A stretch of DNA of 64,000 bases from Pseudomonas multiresinivorans (GCF_012971725.1 NZ_CP048833.1:5456001-5520000); one strand, 5' to 3'. Shown: positions 25,049-32,989, numbered from the stretch's first letter. Numbers and translations: made by a program. The notes: generated by a model from the sequence alone, not told the origin.

Positions 25049-26671
25049 TCAATCGGCGTGGATGTCGTTGTCCTTGGTCTCCCGCAGGAACAGCAGCGAG
25101 CACACCAGGCTCATCGCTGTAATCAGCACCGGGTACCACAGGCCGTAGAAGATGTTCCCGGTGTACACCACCAGCGCGAACGAGATGGTCGGCAGCAGCC
25201 CGCCGAACCAGCCGTTGCCGATGTGGTACGGCAGCGACAGCGAGGTATAGCGGATGCGCGTCGGGAACAGCTCGACCATCAGCGCCGCCAGAGGGCCATA
25301 GCAGCAGGTGGCGATAAAGATCAGCGCGACGATGATCGCCACCACCATCGGCCGGTTCACCAGCGAGGAATCAGCCACGGTCGGGTAACCGGCATCCTTC
25401 ACGGCAGCGCCCAGCGCGGCGGCGTCGAAGCCTTCGATGCGCTTCTCGCCGACCGTCACCACCAACTCGCTGCCAGCCGGCGCGGCCACCGTGCTGTAGG
25501 GCACGCCGCCTTTCACCAGCAGGGTCTTGGCCTTGTCGCAGGCGCTGTCGAACTTGGCCTTGCCCACCGGATCGAACTGGAAGGTGCAGGTAGCCGGGTC
25601 CGCCATCACCGTGACCGGCGCCTGGCGCGAGGCCGCGTCGATCTGCGGGTTGGCGTAGTGGGTCAGCGCCTTGAACAGCGGGAAGTACAGCACCGTGGCC
25701 AGCAGCAACCCGGTGATCAGCACCGGCTTGCGCCCGACCTTGTCCGACAGCCAGCCCATGATCACGAACAGCGGCGCACCGATCACCAGTGCGACGATCA
25801 GCATTCCATTGGACAGCGCTGGGTCGACCTTCAGCACCTGGGTGAGGAAGAACATCACGTAGAACTGCGCCGCGTAGAAGGTCACCGCCTGCCCGGCGTT
25901 GATGCTGAACAACGCGATCAGGACGATCTTCAGGTTGCTCCAGTTAGTGAAGGACTCCTTGAGCGGCGATTTGCTCACCTTGCCTTCGGCCTTCATCTTC
26001 AGGAACGCCGGCGACTCGTGCATGGACAGGCGAATCCAGGTGGAGATGCCCAGCAGCACGATGGAAATCAGGAACGGCAGGCGCCAGCCCCAGGTTTCGA
26101 ACTCCGGCCCGGTGAGCTGGCGGCAACCCCAGATCACCACCAGCGACAGCAGCAGCCCGCCGGTGGCGGTGCACTGGATCCAGCTGGTATAGGCGCCACG
26201 CTTGTGGTCCGGCGCGTGCTCGGCCACGTAGATCGCCGCGCCGCCGTACTCACCGCCCAACGCCAGGCCCTGCAACAGGCGCAACACGATGAGGATGACC
26301 GGTGCCGCCACGCCGATGGTGGCGTAGGCCGGCAGCAGGCCGACGGCGAAGGTCGACAGGCCCATCAGCAGGATGGTGACGAGGAAGGTGTACTTGCGCC
26401 CGATCATGTCGCCCAGGCGACCGAATACCAGCGCGCCGAAGGGGCGGACGAGGAAGCCGGCGGCGAACGCCAGCAGGGCGAAGATAAAGGCGGTGGTGTC
26501 GTTGACCCCGGCGAAGAAGTGCTTGGCGATGATCGCCGCCAGCGAGCCGTAGAGGAAGAAGTCGTACCACTCGAACACCGTGCCGAGCGACGAGGCGAAG
26601 ATCACCTTGCGCTCGTCGCGACGCGTAGTCGCGGGACGCTCATAGGAGCTGGGCTGTGCTACATCGGTCAT
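25049..26671 (-). CDS. MFS metabolite:H+ symporter (MHS family) with soluble insert (PA3709-like)
   Basis: A 540-residue inner-membrane carrier of the metabolite:proton symporter family (relatives carry citrate, shikimate, alpha-ketoglutarate, proline-betaine). The start follows AGGAGA. Family motifs are clear: FEWYDFFLYGSLA, RPFGALVFGRLGDMIGRK and the loop GLALGGEYGGAAIYVAEHAP. Between about residues 335 and 440 there is a soluble insert of roughly 100 residues with two cysteines, not found in short MHS carriers. It precedes the GMC oxidoreductase gene in the same direction (232 bases apart, with a family C repeat between), as in PA3709-PA3710. Confidence 0.9.
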   Translation of the reverse strand: MTDVAQPSSYERPATTRRDERKVIFASSLGTVFEWYDFFLYGSLAAIIAKHFFAGVNDTTAFIFALLAFAAGFLVRPFGALVFGRLGDMIGRKYTFLVTILLMGLSTFAVGLLPAYATIGVAAPVILIVLRLLQGLALGGEYGGAAIYVAEHAPDHKRGAYTSWIQCTATGGLLLSLVVIWGCRQLTGPEFETWGWRLPFLISIVLLGISTWIRLSMHESPAFLKMKAEGKVSKSPLKESFTNWSNLKIVLIALFSINAGQAVTFYAAQFYVMFFLTQVLKVDPALSNGMLIVALVIGAPLFVIMGWLSDKVGRKPVLITGLLLATVLYFPLFKALTHYANPQIDAASRQAPVTVMADPATCTFQFDPVGKAKFDSACDKAKTLLVKGGVPYSTVAAPAGSELVVTVGEKRIEGFDAAALGAAVKDAGYPTVADSSLVNRPMVVAIIVALIFIATCCYGPLAALMVELFPTRIRYTSLSLPYHIGNGWFGGLLPTISFALVVYTGNIFYGLWYPVLITAMSLVCSLLFLRETKDNDIHAD

Positions 26672-26793
26672 TACGGGCTCTCCTGCCCCTTCTGGGGGCT
26701 CTTGTTTTTGTCAGCCTCGACTGCCGCGGTTTTCACACCGCGCGATACCGGTTTTTTCAGCTCTTCGTAGGAGCGACTCTGTACAACAAATAC

Positions 26794-26875
26794 GTAGGAT
26801 GGCGTGGAGCGAAGCGATACCCATCGATGACTGCGCAGCTTCCGCATGGGTATCGCTCCGCTCCACCCATCCTAC
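26794..26875. repeat. REP-type palindrome, family C
   Basis: Same arms as the copy at 5158 (GTAGGATGGCGTGGAGCG, GCGATACCCAT) with a slightly different loop. It lies between the GMC oxidoreductase and MFS genes. Confidence 0.85.
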
Positions 26876-26903
26876 AAACCGTGCAGCTTTCGGCCGCACG
26901 CCG

Positions 26904-28568
26904 TCACGCCACCGGAGCTTCCTCCTGTGCGCGCCCACTGGAAGGGATGACCTCCGCGCCGCGCGCGGGTTCGCTCAAAATCATCTGCGCGGCCTTTTCC
27001 GCGATCACCAGCACCGGCGAACAACTGTTGCCGGAAGTCAGGCTAGGCATGATCGAGGCGTCGGCAATGCGCAGGCCGGGAATGCCGTGCACACGCAACT
27101 GGCTGTCGACCACCGCGCCCTCGCCCTGCCCCATGCGGCAGGTTCCGGCCGGGTGGAAGATGGTGGTGCCGATCTCGGCGGCGGCGCGGTGCAGGTCTTC
27201 CTCGGTCTGGTAATCCGGGCCGGGCTTGAACTCCACCGGGTTGAAACGCGCCAGCGCGGGTGCGGCGGCGATACGCCGGGTCAGGCGGATGGCATCGGCG
27301 GCTACGCGCAGGTCCTGCGGGTGGCTCAGGTAATTGGGCTGGATCACCGGTTTGTCCCGCGGGTCGAGCGAGCGCAGCGTCACCGTTCCACGGCTCAACG
27401 GGCGTAGGTCGCACACCGAGGCGGTGAACGCCGGGAAGCTGTGCAGCGGCTCGCCGAAACGCTCCAGCGACAGCGGCTGCACGTGGTATTCGAGGTTGGC
27501 CGAACGCTGGCTCGGGTCGGACTTGGCGAACGCACCCAACTGGCTCGGCGCCATGGACAGAGGCCCGCTGCGCTTGAACAGGTACTCCAGGCCCATGCCC
27601 ATCTTGCCCCACAGCGTGGAGGCAATCTGGTTCAGCGAAGGCGCGCCGTTCATGCGGTAGATCAGGCGCAGTTGCAGGTGATCCTGCAGGTTGCCGCCCA
27701 CCCCGGAAAGCTCATGGCGCAAGCCGATTCCGTGCTTCTCCAGCAGATCACGCGGGCCGATGCCGGAGCGTTGCAGCAACACCGGCGTATTGATCGCCCC
27801 GGCGCAGAGGATCACCTCGCGCCGGGCCCGCAGTTCACGGCGAGCACCCTGCCAGTTCACTTCCAGGCCAACCGCGCGACCGTTTTCCAGCAGCACGCGG
27901 TGGGCCTCGACGTTGGTCAGCACAGTGAGATTGGCGCGATTGGCGATGGGCCGCAGGAAGGCCTTCGACGCATTCCAGCGCACGCCGGAACGCTGGTTCA
28001 CCTGGAAATAGCCGCAGCCTTCGTTGTCGCCGCCGTTGAAGTCTTCCACGGACGGGATGCCCGCCTGCGCCGCCGCCTCACGGAAGGCATCGAGAATCGC
28101 CCACGACAGGCGCTGCCTCTCCACCCGCCATTCGCCGCCGGAGCCGTGCAGTTCGCTCGATCCGCCGAAGTGGTCCTCCATTCTCATGAATAGCGGCAGC
28201 AGGTCGTTCCAGCCCCAGCCAGGGTTTCCCTCGGCAGCCCAGCCGTCATAGTCCAGCGCCTGGCCGCGCATGTAGATCATGCCGTTGATCGAGGAACAGC
28301 CGCCCAACGTGCGCCCGCGCGGGTACTTGATGGCGCGGCCATTCAGGCCCGGCACCTTTTCGGTGTCGAAACACCAGTCGGTGCGCGGGTTGCCGATGCA
28401 ATAGAGGTAGCCGACGGGGATGTGGATCCAGGGATAGTTGTCCGGGCCGCCAGCTTCGAGCAGCAGCACGCGGTTGGCAGGGTCGGCGGACAGGCGATTG
28501 GCCAAAAGGCAGCCAGCGGGGCCCGCGCCGACGATCAGGTAGTCATAAGCATCCAGTGCCTGCGGCAT
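26904..28568 (-). CDS. GMC-family FAD oxidoreductase (choline-dehydrogenase-like, PA3710-like)
   Basis: A 554-residue flavoprotein that oxidises an alcohol or polyol to the aldehyde. The ATG at 28568 follows GAGGT; the same frame stays open far upstream but would run through the divergent LysR gene, so that extension is rejected. The N-terminal FAD motif YLIVGAGPAGCLLANRL, the GMC signature near RGRTLGGCSSINGMIYMRG, and the C-terminal catalytic His in FHPAGTCRMG with GNSCSPV are all present. Its divergent LysR neighbour and the MFS carrier suggest an uptake-plus-oxidation unit for one substrate, unknown here. Confidence 0.93.
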   Translation of the reverse strand: MPQALDAYDYLIVGAGPAGCLLANRLSADPANRVLLLEAGGPDNYPWIHIPVGYLYCIGNPRTDWCFDTEKVPGLNGRAIKYPRGRTLGGCSSINGMIYMRGQALDYDGWAAEGNPGWGWNDLLPLFMRMEDHFGGSSELHGSGGEWRVERQRLSWAILDAFREAAAQAGIPSVEDFNGGDNEGCGYFQVNQRSGVRWNASKAFLRPIANRANLTVLTNVEAHRVLLENGRAVGLEVNWQGARRELRARREVILCAGAINTPVLLQRSGIGPRDLLEKHGIGLRHELSGVGGNLQDHLQLRLIYRMNGAPSLNQIASTLWGKMGMGLEYLFKRSGPLSMAPSQLGAFAKSDPSQRSANLEYHVQPLSLERFGEPLHSFPAFTASVCDLRPLSRGTVTLRSLDPRDKPVIQPNYLSHPQDLRVAADAIRLTRRIAAAPALARFNPVEFKPGPDYQTEEDLHRAAAEIGTTIFHPAGTCRMGQGEGAVVDSQLRVHGIPGLRIADASIMPSLTSGNSCSPVLVIAEKAAQMILSEPARGAEVIPSSGRAQEEAPVA

Positions 28569-28625
28569 GGAAAGTACCTCGTCGTTTCTTGTTCTTTTGG
28601 GTATGACGACTGAGCCTAGTCGTTC

Positions 28626-28642
28626 GTTCGTGATAAAAGAAC
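28626..28642. promoter_or_regulatory. Candidate LysR-type operator between GMC and LysR genes
   Basis: GTTC-N9-GAAC (an interrupted dyad with the LysR T-N11-A core) sits between the divergent start codons. The position fits a site for the adjacent LysR regulator. Confidence 0.45.
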
Positions 28643-28706
28643 AGTCGTTTCGAGTCACCTGCTGTGCGTTTTCTAACAGTGCGCCTTCTGCCAACGAGAG
28701 CCGCCC

Positions 28707-29612
28707 ATGTTCGACTGGAATGACCTGCGCTACTTCCTCGAGCTGCACCGCAGCGGCCGCCTGCTGACCACCGCCAAGCGCCTGGGCACCACCCACGCCA
28801 CCGTGGCGCGGCATATCGAGAGCATCGAGCGCGACCTCGGCACCCAGCTGTTCGCCCAGCACACCGGCGGCTACCAGCTCACCCCGGCCGGCCAGGCGCT
28901 GCTCAAGCACGCCGAGGCCATGGAGAACACCGCCCTCCTCGCCCAGGAGGAAATGAGCCAGGCCATCTCGCCGTTGGGGCAGATCCGCATCGGCGTCACC
29001 GAAGGCCTGGGCACCATGTTCCTTGCCCCGCGCATGGGCGAACTGATGCAGCGCTATCCTGGGCTGGAGGTGGAACTGGTATCGGTGCCTCGCTTCGTCA
29101 GCATCACCAACCGCGAGGCGGATATCGCCATCACCCTGGAACGCCCCAGTGCCGACCTGCTCATCAGCCGCCTGCTCACCCGCTACCGCCTGAGCCTGTT
29201 CGCCAGCCCCGCCTACCTGGAAAACGCCCCGCCCCTGCGCGACCGTGACGACCTGTGCAAGCACCCGTGGATCGGCTACGTCGACGACCTGCTGTTCAGC
29301 CAGGAACTGCTGTTCCACCACAGCTTCTGCCGCCACCCGCAGGTGGTCTTCCGCAGCACCAGCGTGGTCGCCCAGCAACAAGCCGCCCAGGCGGGCATCG
29401 GCATCGCCATCCTTCCGCAGTACATGGGCCTGCACGACCCGCGGCTGGTGCCGGTACTGCCGGAGGAGTTCATCGAACGGGAATACTGGATGTGTACGCG
29501 GCGGGAGTTGCACCGGTCGGTGCGGTTGAGGTTGGTGTGGGATTTTCTGGTGGAAGTCTGTGGGCGGGAGCAGGGGATTCTGGTGAGAGGGGAAATCGGA
29601 ACACCCACGTAG
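28707..29612 (+). CDS. LysR-family regulator (PA3711-like)
   Basis: A 301-residue LysR-type regulator, probably controlling the divergent GMC oxidoreductase gene. The N-terminal winged helix is standard (LRYFLELHRSGRLLTTAKRLGTTHATVARHIE); the rest is the two-lobed effector domain. Its stop codon TAG lies within a family B repeat (…ACG TAG GGCG), so the repeat has inserted at, and now forms, the 3' end of the gene. The last few residues (…EIGTPT) may therefore differ from orthologues. Confidence 0.92.
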   Translation: MFDWNDLRYFLELHRSGRLLTTAKRLGTTHATVARHIESIERDLGTQLFAQHTGGYQLTPAGQALLKHAEAMENTALLAQEEMSQAISPLGQIRIGVTEGLGTMFLAPRMGELMQRYPGLEVELVSVPRFVSITNREADIAITLERPSADLLISRLLTRYRLSLFASPAYLENAPPLRDRDDLCKHPWIGYVDDLLFSQELLFHHSFCRHPQVVFRSTSVVAQQQAAQAGIGIAILPQYMGLHDPRLVPVLPEEFIEREYWMCTRRELHRSVRLRLVWDFLVEVCGREQGILVRGEIGTPT

Positions 29613-29682
29613 GGCGCATAAAGCGAAACGCTTTATCCGCCGATAAGATGGCGGATAACGTTTGGGGCGTTATGCGCCCTAC
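29609..29682. repeat. REP-type palindrome, family B, overlapping the LysR stop
   Basis: GTAGGGCGCAT arm, GCGGATAACG inside, and ATGCGCCCTAC arm. It marks the left edge of the AT-rich accessory islet. Confidence 0.85.
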
Positions 29683-29799
29683 GTGCTTGAATCGTTACGC
29701 GCCTTACGTATCTGACTGAGCACAAGAAAAGAGCTAAAATACCACTTCTAACAAAGGGCACCTCTAAGACTTTTAATAGAGAAAATATAAGGAAACAAA

Positions 29800-30696
29800 A
29801 TGTCACTTTTAAGAGAAATTCAAAATGCAGCAATAGATGCCAATACCAGCCTTGCCACCCTACTTAGAAAGTGCAAGGTCCTTTCTGCCAGGTTAGGCAA
29901 CAATGAATTCAAAAACTGGGTGGAAAGCGAGCTTAATGGATATAGAGACGCCAACGAACTACCTGAATATAGAATAATAAAAGTAAATTCCAAAGGGCAC
30001 TTTTCTGGACCTTTCGGATCAGGTTTGAAAAATGCAGACATCCCGCTCTTCTGCATTGATGAAAAATTCCACAAAAAGCTTTCCTATTCCTATTTCACGC
30101 AGCCAGTTGCAGCACTGGAGTCCTTAGTAGAGGATTCAAATTCCGGAACACTTTCCGAGCCTTGGAATCCGGACCTTGTGGCGTACCTAGGTGAAAAATT
30201 CTACGAAAACATGAACTGCATGCAAGCGTGGAAAATTATCCCTGTCGCCACAGTGGTCGCTGCATTAGACGCAGTCAGAAACAGAGTATTAAATTTCGTC
30301 CTAGAAATTGAATCCGAATACCCTGATGCTGGTGAAGCTCAAGCAAACTCAAACCCGGTGCCTCAAGAAAAAGTAAATCAAATTTTCAACACATACATCA
30401 CTGGCGACGTTCAAAATCTTGCAGCAGGCAATCATCACGCTAACCAAACAGCAACAAGAAGCTCTGAAAATGAAAAATTATTCGAGGAACTTCTGAGTAC
30501 ACTCCACAAGTCGCAAGAAAACAGAGCCATCATAGAAAAGCTCACATCATCAGTAGAAGAAATGCGTTCAAATCAAGGTAGCAAAGCTTTTAAGGATCAT
30601 TATAAAAATTTCATTTCGACTCTCTCGGATCACATGCAGGTATTTGGCCCTGTAGTGGCACCTTTTCTTCCCGCATTAGCTGCAATGGTGCCCTAA
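29800..30696 (+). CDS. AbiTii-domain abortive-infection-type protein
   Basis: A 298-residue protein whose first ~190 residues match the AbiTii pattern (LLREIQNAAID..TSLATLLRKCKVLSARLGNNEFKNWVESELNGY). AbiT of Lactococcus aborts phage growth; AbiTii homologues are usually predicted defence genes. Next come a linker with NQIFNTYITGDVQNLAAGN (about 193-211), a coiled-coil stretch (~222-262) and a hydrophobic tail rich in Phe and Pro (FGPVVAPFLPALAAMV) that could contact membrane. AAGGA precedes the ATG. Base composition is strikingly AT-rich and codon use unlike all neighbours, indicating recent transfer. No partner gene is obvious except the RNA and antirepressor-like gene downstream. Confidence 0.8.
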   Translation: MSLLREIQNAAIDANTSLATLLRKCKVLSARLGNNEFKNWVESELNGYRDANELPEYRIIKVNSKGHFSGPFGSGLKNADIPLFCIDEKFHKKLSYSYFTQPVAALESLVEDSNSGTLSEPWNPDLVAYLGEKFYENMNCMQAWKIIPVATVVAALDAVRNRVLNFVLEIESEYPDAGEAQANSNPVPQEKVNQIFNTYITGDVQNLAAGNHHANQTATRSSENEKLFEELLSTLHKSQENRAIIEKLTSSVEEMRSNQGSKAFKDHYKNFISTLSDHMQVFGPVVAPFLPALAAMVP

Positions 30697-30769
30697 AACA
30701 TAGAGATTCAGCGCTCCCTGTAGCCCGATTCGCAGTTGACCTGCTTTTCTTAAGGGACTAGATTCCGCC

Positions 30770-30960
30770 CCGGTGCTGAACACACCCTCTCACAGCGGTA
30801 CGACGCATGCCCGAAAGCATGTGCACTAGGCGGCTATAGCCTTTGCTATGGCCGGGTAGCGCGCAGCTATACAAAACCCGAAAGGGGAAATCTGCGGGCC
30901 GTCTGTGAGCGGTGTTCAAGTACCCGGTCACCCCCTTCTGAACAAAGGGGGTGCTTTGAA
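30770..30960 (+). ncRNA. C4-like antisense RNA upstream of the antirepressor-like gene
   Basis: A highly structured stretch without an open frame. Outer stem: GAACAC and CTCACAG (30778-30795) pair with CTGTGAG and GTGTTC (30903-30917). Inside are a 10-base stem (30831-30840 with 30845-30854, loop CTTT), a GCATGC hairpin near 30805-30822, and a CCC-GAAA-GGG hairpin near 30876-30887. The 3' strand CTGTGAG is also complementary to CTCACAG at 30965-30971, which overlaps the Shine-Dalgarno sequence of the next gene. This is the logic of phage P1/P7 C4 RNA, which represses the ant antirepressor. The exact ends and promoter are not determined, and the family match is from memory. Confidence 0.65.
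30929..30960 (+). terminator. Hairpin ending the C4-like RNA
   Basis: CACCCCC and GGGGGTG form a seven-base stem around TTCTGAACAAA, followed by CTTTG. The weak T-tract would allow partial read-through into the antirepressor-like gene. Confidence 0.5.
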
Positions 30961-30980
30961 CAATCTCACAGGAAATCACT

Positions 30981-31466
30981 ATGTCCATGGAAGCTTTCAC
31001 TGCCACCGCGCAGCCCGCAGCACAATTCATCCCCACCACCTTCTACCGCCACAAACGCCGCCTCCGCGCCCTGCTGATCGAAGGTCAGCCATGGTTCGTC
31101 GTGCACGACCTGGCGAAGCTGATGCAGGCCTTTCTGGAAGAGCGCGTCGGCAACAACCTCGATGCAGATCAGGTGTGCCGCCGGATGATCCTCAACGACC
31201 ACGGGCTGGCCGAGGAGCTGGAATTGATCAGCGAATCCGGCCTGTACGCCTCGCTGATCTACTTCTACCACCCGGAAAACCGCTGCATTCGTCAGTGGAT
31301 CACCCAGACCGTGGTCCCCAGCCTGCGGGCGGATGAGCAGACGCCAGATGAACAGCCGCGCCGGCGCCTGCTGCGCTGGGAGCGCCAGCAGTTGAGCGTG
31401 CTGGATTGGCAGGGTCAGGTGTGGGTGCCGTTGCCGGAGTTGCCGCAGGCGTTGAGCCTGGGTTGA
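30981..31466 (+). CDS. BRO-N-domain antirepressor-like protein
   Basis: A 161-residue protein with a BRO-N-like domain of phage antirepressors: YRHKRRLRALLIEGQPWFVVHDLAKLM, then LISESGLYASLIYFYHPENRCIRQWITQTVVPSLR. Phage antirepressors inactivate repressors or bind DNA; chromosomal stand-alone copies have no known role. A second short segment (about 122-160, RWERQQLSVLDWQGQVWVPL) replaces the usual phage C-terminal domain. CAGGAA precedes the ATG and is part of the sequence targeted by the C4-like RNA. Unlike the AbiTii gene, its codon use fits the host, so it is either older or from a Pseudomonas phage. Confidence 0.8.
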   Translation: MSMEAFTATAQPAAQFIPTTFYRHKRRLRALLIEGQPWFVVHDLAKLMQAFLEERVGNNLDADQVCRRMILNDHGLAEELELISESGLYASLIYFYHPENRCIRQWITQTVVPSLRADEQTPDEQPRRRLLRWERQQLSVLDWQGQVWVPLPELPQALSLG

Positions 31467-31473
31467 GGCGGAG

Positions 31474-31500
31474 CGCCCCGCGGCTGCTAGCTGCGGGGCG
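31474..31500 (+). terminator. GC-rich hairpin after the antirepressor-like gene
   Basis: CGCCCCGC and GCGGGGCG form an eight-base stem eight bases past the stop, followed only by TTGCC. Probably a weak terminator. Confidence 0.45.
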
Positions 31501-31511
31501 TTGCCATTCAT

Positions 31512-31588
31512 GTAGGAGCGAGCTTGCTCGCGAACGGCTTTCCGGCGACACCTGTGCTGGGACGGTTCGCGAGCAAGCTCGCTCCCAC
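31512..31588. repeat. REP-type palindrome, family A
   Basis: TGTAGGAGCGAGCTTGCTCGC and its complement around a 30-base centre. It closes the right side of the accessory islet. Confidence 0.85.
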
Positions 31589-31607
31589 AAGAGCAAGAGC
31601 GGCGGCG

Positions 31608-32090
31608 TTACTCCGCGCGGGCGTGATCGACCTTGTCGGAAGCGGTCCAGAGGCGGTAACGCACTTCGACGTCCTTCGGCGCGTAGACCACGATGGGCAG
31701 CTTGCTGTTGTAGCGCAGCACGAAGCCGTCACCGATCACGGGCACGAAGGCCTCGTGCTTCTTGCCATCCGGACAGGCCATCAGGGTGCTGGCCGGGCCG
31801 CTGACCTTGTCCAGGCGGTAGTAGGAGTAGCCCCAGCCTTCCAGGGTCTTCTCTTCCAGGGTGCCGCCCAGGCGCTGGCGATTGCAGTCGACGGTCAGCG
31901 TCTTGCCGGCGAGGATCTCGACCTTGAAGTTCTCTTCATGGGCCTGCTTGGGCAGGTGGATGACCTGGCGGACGAAGCCGTCCTCGGCCTTGGGATAGGG
32001 CGCGACGTCTTCCAGTTTGGCGGCGTTGGCCAGGGTGGCAGTAGCGCTGAGCAACAGCGCGGCGGGCAGGGTGAAACGAGCGAATGGCAT
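31608..32090 (-). CDS. eco: Ecotin, periplasmic serine-protease inhibitor
   Basis: A dimeric periplasmic inhibitor of trypsin/chymotrypsin/elastase-like proteases, which protects bacteria from host or competitor proteases. It has 160 residues with a Sec signal peptide ending in ANA. The ecotin fold is well conserved: APYPKAEDGFVRQVI, VDCNRQRLGGTLEEKTLEGWGY, MACPDGKK and RYNSKLPIVVYAP, including both cysteines of the disulfide. The reactive loop reads STLMAC, placing Leu103 (precursor numbering) at P1 instead of the Met of E. coli ecotin. It is alone in its transcript. P. aeruginosa equivalent: PA2755, so it lies in a different neighbourhood there. Confidence 0.96.
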   Translation of the reverse strand: MPFARFTLPAALLLSATATLANAAKLEDVAPYPKAEDGFVRQVIHLPKQAHEENFKVEILAGKTLTVDCNRQRLGGTLEEKTLEGWGYSYYRLDKVSGPASTLMACPDGKKHEAFVPVIGDGFVLRYNSKLPIVVYAPKDVEVRYRLWTASDKVDHARAE

Positions 32091-32200
32091 GAAGCCTCCT
32101 TGCAGAATTGAGGAACGAACGCGCCGCGAGGGTGCGTTCGTCCGAGCCTCTCTGACCGTCAGATTGTACGAATGCTCCTACGGTCGTGCCCTGAGTTGTA

Positions 32201-32989
32201 TCAAGCTACTTCGCCACCGGCCTTCGCCTGCTGTTCCAGGTGCGCCTGGAGTTCCGGGGCGAGGTTGAGGTTGTAGGCCAGTTCATCGAGGTAGGTGCGC
32301 TCGGCGTCCTGCTGGTCGTCCACCAGCATTACGCTGACCAGGTACATCTCCGCGGCCACCGCGGGGTCATCTTGAGCGGCCCCGGCTACATCGGCGGCAT
32401 CCAGCGGCTTGCGCATCTCGGCGTCAATCCACGCTTGCAACTGTGGCTCGCCGGCATGGCGCTGCAACTCGGCCTGGATGGCGGCCTGCTCGCGCTCATC
32501 GATACGGCCGTCCGCCTTGGCAGCCGCGAGCATGGCAGTGAGTATCGCGTGGCTGTGGGCTTCGGCCTCGGGGCCATCGAGCTGGTCGACGGTGGTCAGC
32601 GATTGCTGCTGCGAGGGATTGGAATTCTGCTGGCGCTGCCAGTTCTGATAGGCCTGGTAAGCCATCATGCCCAGCGAGGCGAGCATGGCGTAGTTGACGC
32701 CGCCGCCCGTGGAACGCCCCTGGGGAGCGCCGCCGGAACTGGCGCCGCCACCGAGCATGCTGCCCAGCACACCACCCAGGCCGCCCAGACCACCACCGCC
32801 GGAGCCGCCCGCGCTACCACCGCCGAGAATCGAACCCAGACCGCCGCCTCCGCCGCCGCCCAGCAACCCGCCGAGCAGGCCACCCAGGCCACCGAGCGGG
32901 TCCGCGCCACCGGCGCCGCCCTGTTGCTGTTGCGCCGCCGAGCCCTGTCCGGCCCGCAGCAGTTGTTCCAGTAGATCGGTTGTGTTCAT
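32201..32989 (-). CDS. DUF533 (YebE/TerB-like) inner-membrane protein with Gly-rich region
   Basis: A 262-residue protein from the ATG at 32989 (AGGGAC upstream; longer versions of the frame lack the paralogue's N-terminus). It begins MNTTDLLEQLLRAGQG, like its downstream paralogue. Residues ~28-100 are extremely Gly-rich with Leu and Ser (a low-complexity tract of GGLGG blocks). A short hydrophobic segment (~105-118) follows, then the TerB-like helical DUF533 domain (~145-255: HSHAILTAMLAAAKADGRIDERE, AAEMYLVSVMLVDD). The family is envelope-stress associated in enterics; the function is unknown. Confidence 0.85.
   Translation of the reverse strand: MNTTDLLEQLLRAGQGSAAQQQQGGAGGADPLGGLGGLLGGLLGGGGGGGLGSILGGGSAGGSGGGGLGGLGGVLGSMLGGGASSGGAPQGRSTGGGVNYAMLASLGMMAYQAYQNWQRQQNSNPSQQQSLTTVDQLDGPEAEAHSHAILTAMLAAAKADGRIDEREQAAIQAELQRHAGEPQLQAWIDAEMRKPLDAADVAGAAQDDPAVAAEMYLVSVMLVDDQQDAERTYLDELAYNLNLAPELQAHLEQQAKAGGEVA

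Noticed and set aside
28569..29513. N-terminal extension of about 315 residues on the GMC oxidoreductase frame
   Set aside because: It runs antisense through the LysR gene and lacks oxidoreductase features; the FAD motif begins ten residues after the ATG at 28568, which has a good ribosome-binding site.
29683..31511. Prophage remnant with integration sites
   Set aside because: No integrase, structural, lysis or replication genes, and no att-type direct repeats were seen; only an antirepressor-like gene and its RNA.
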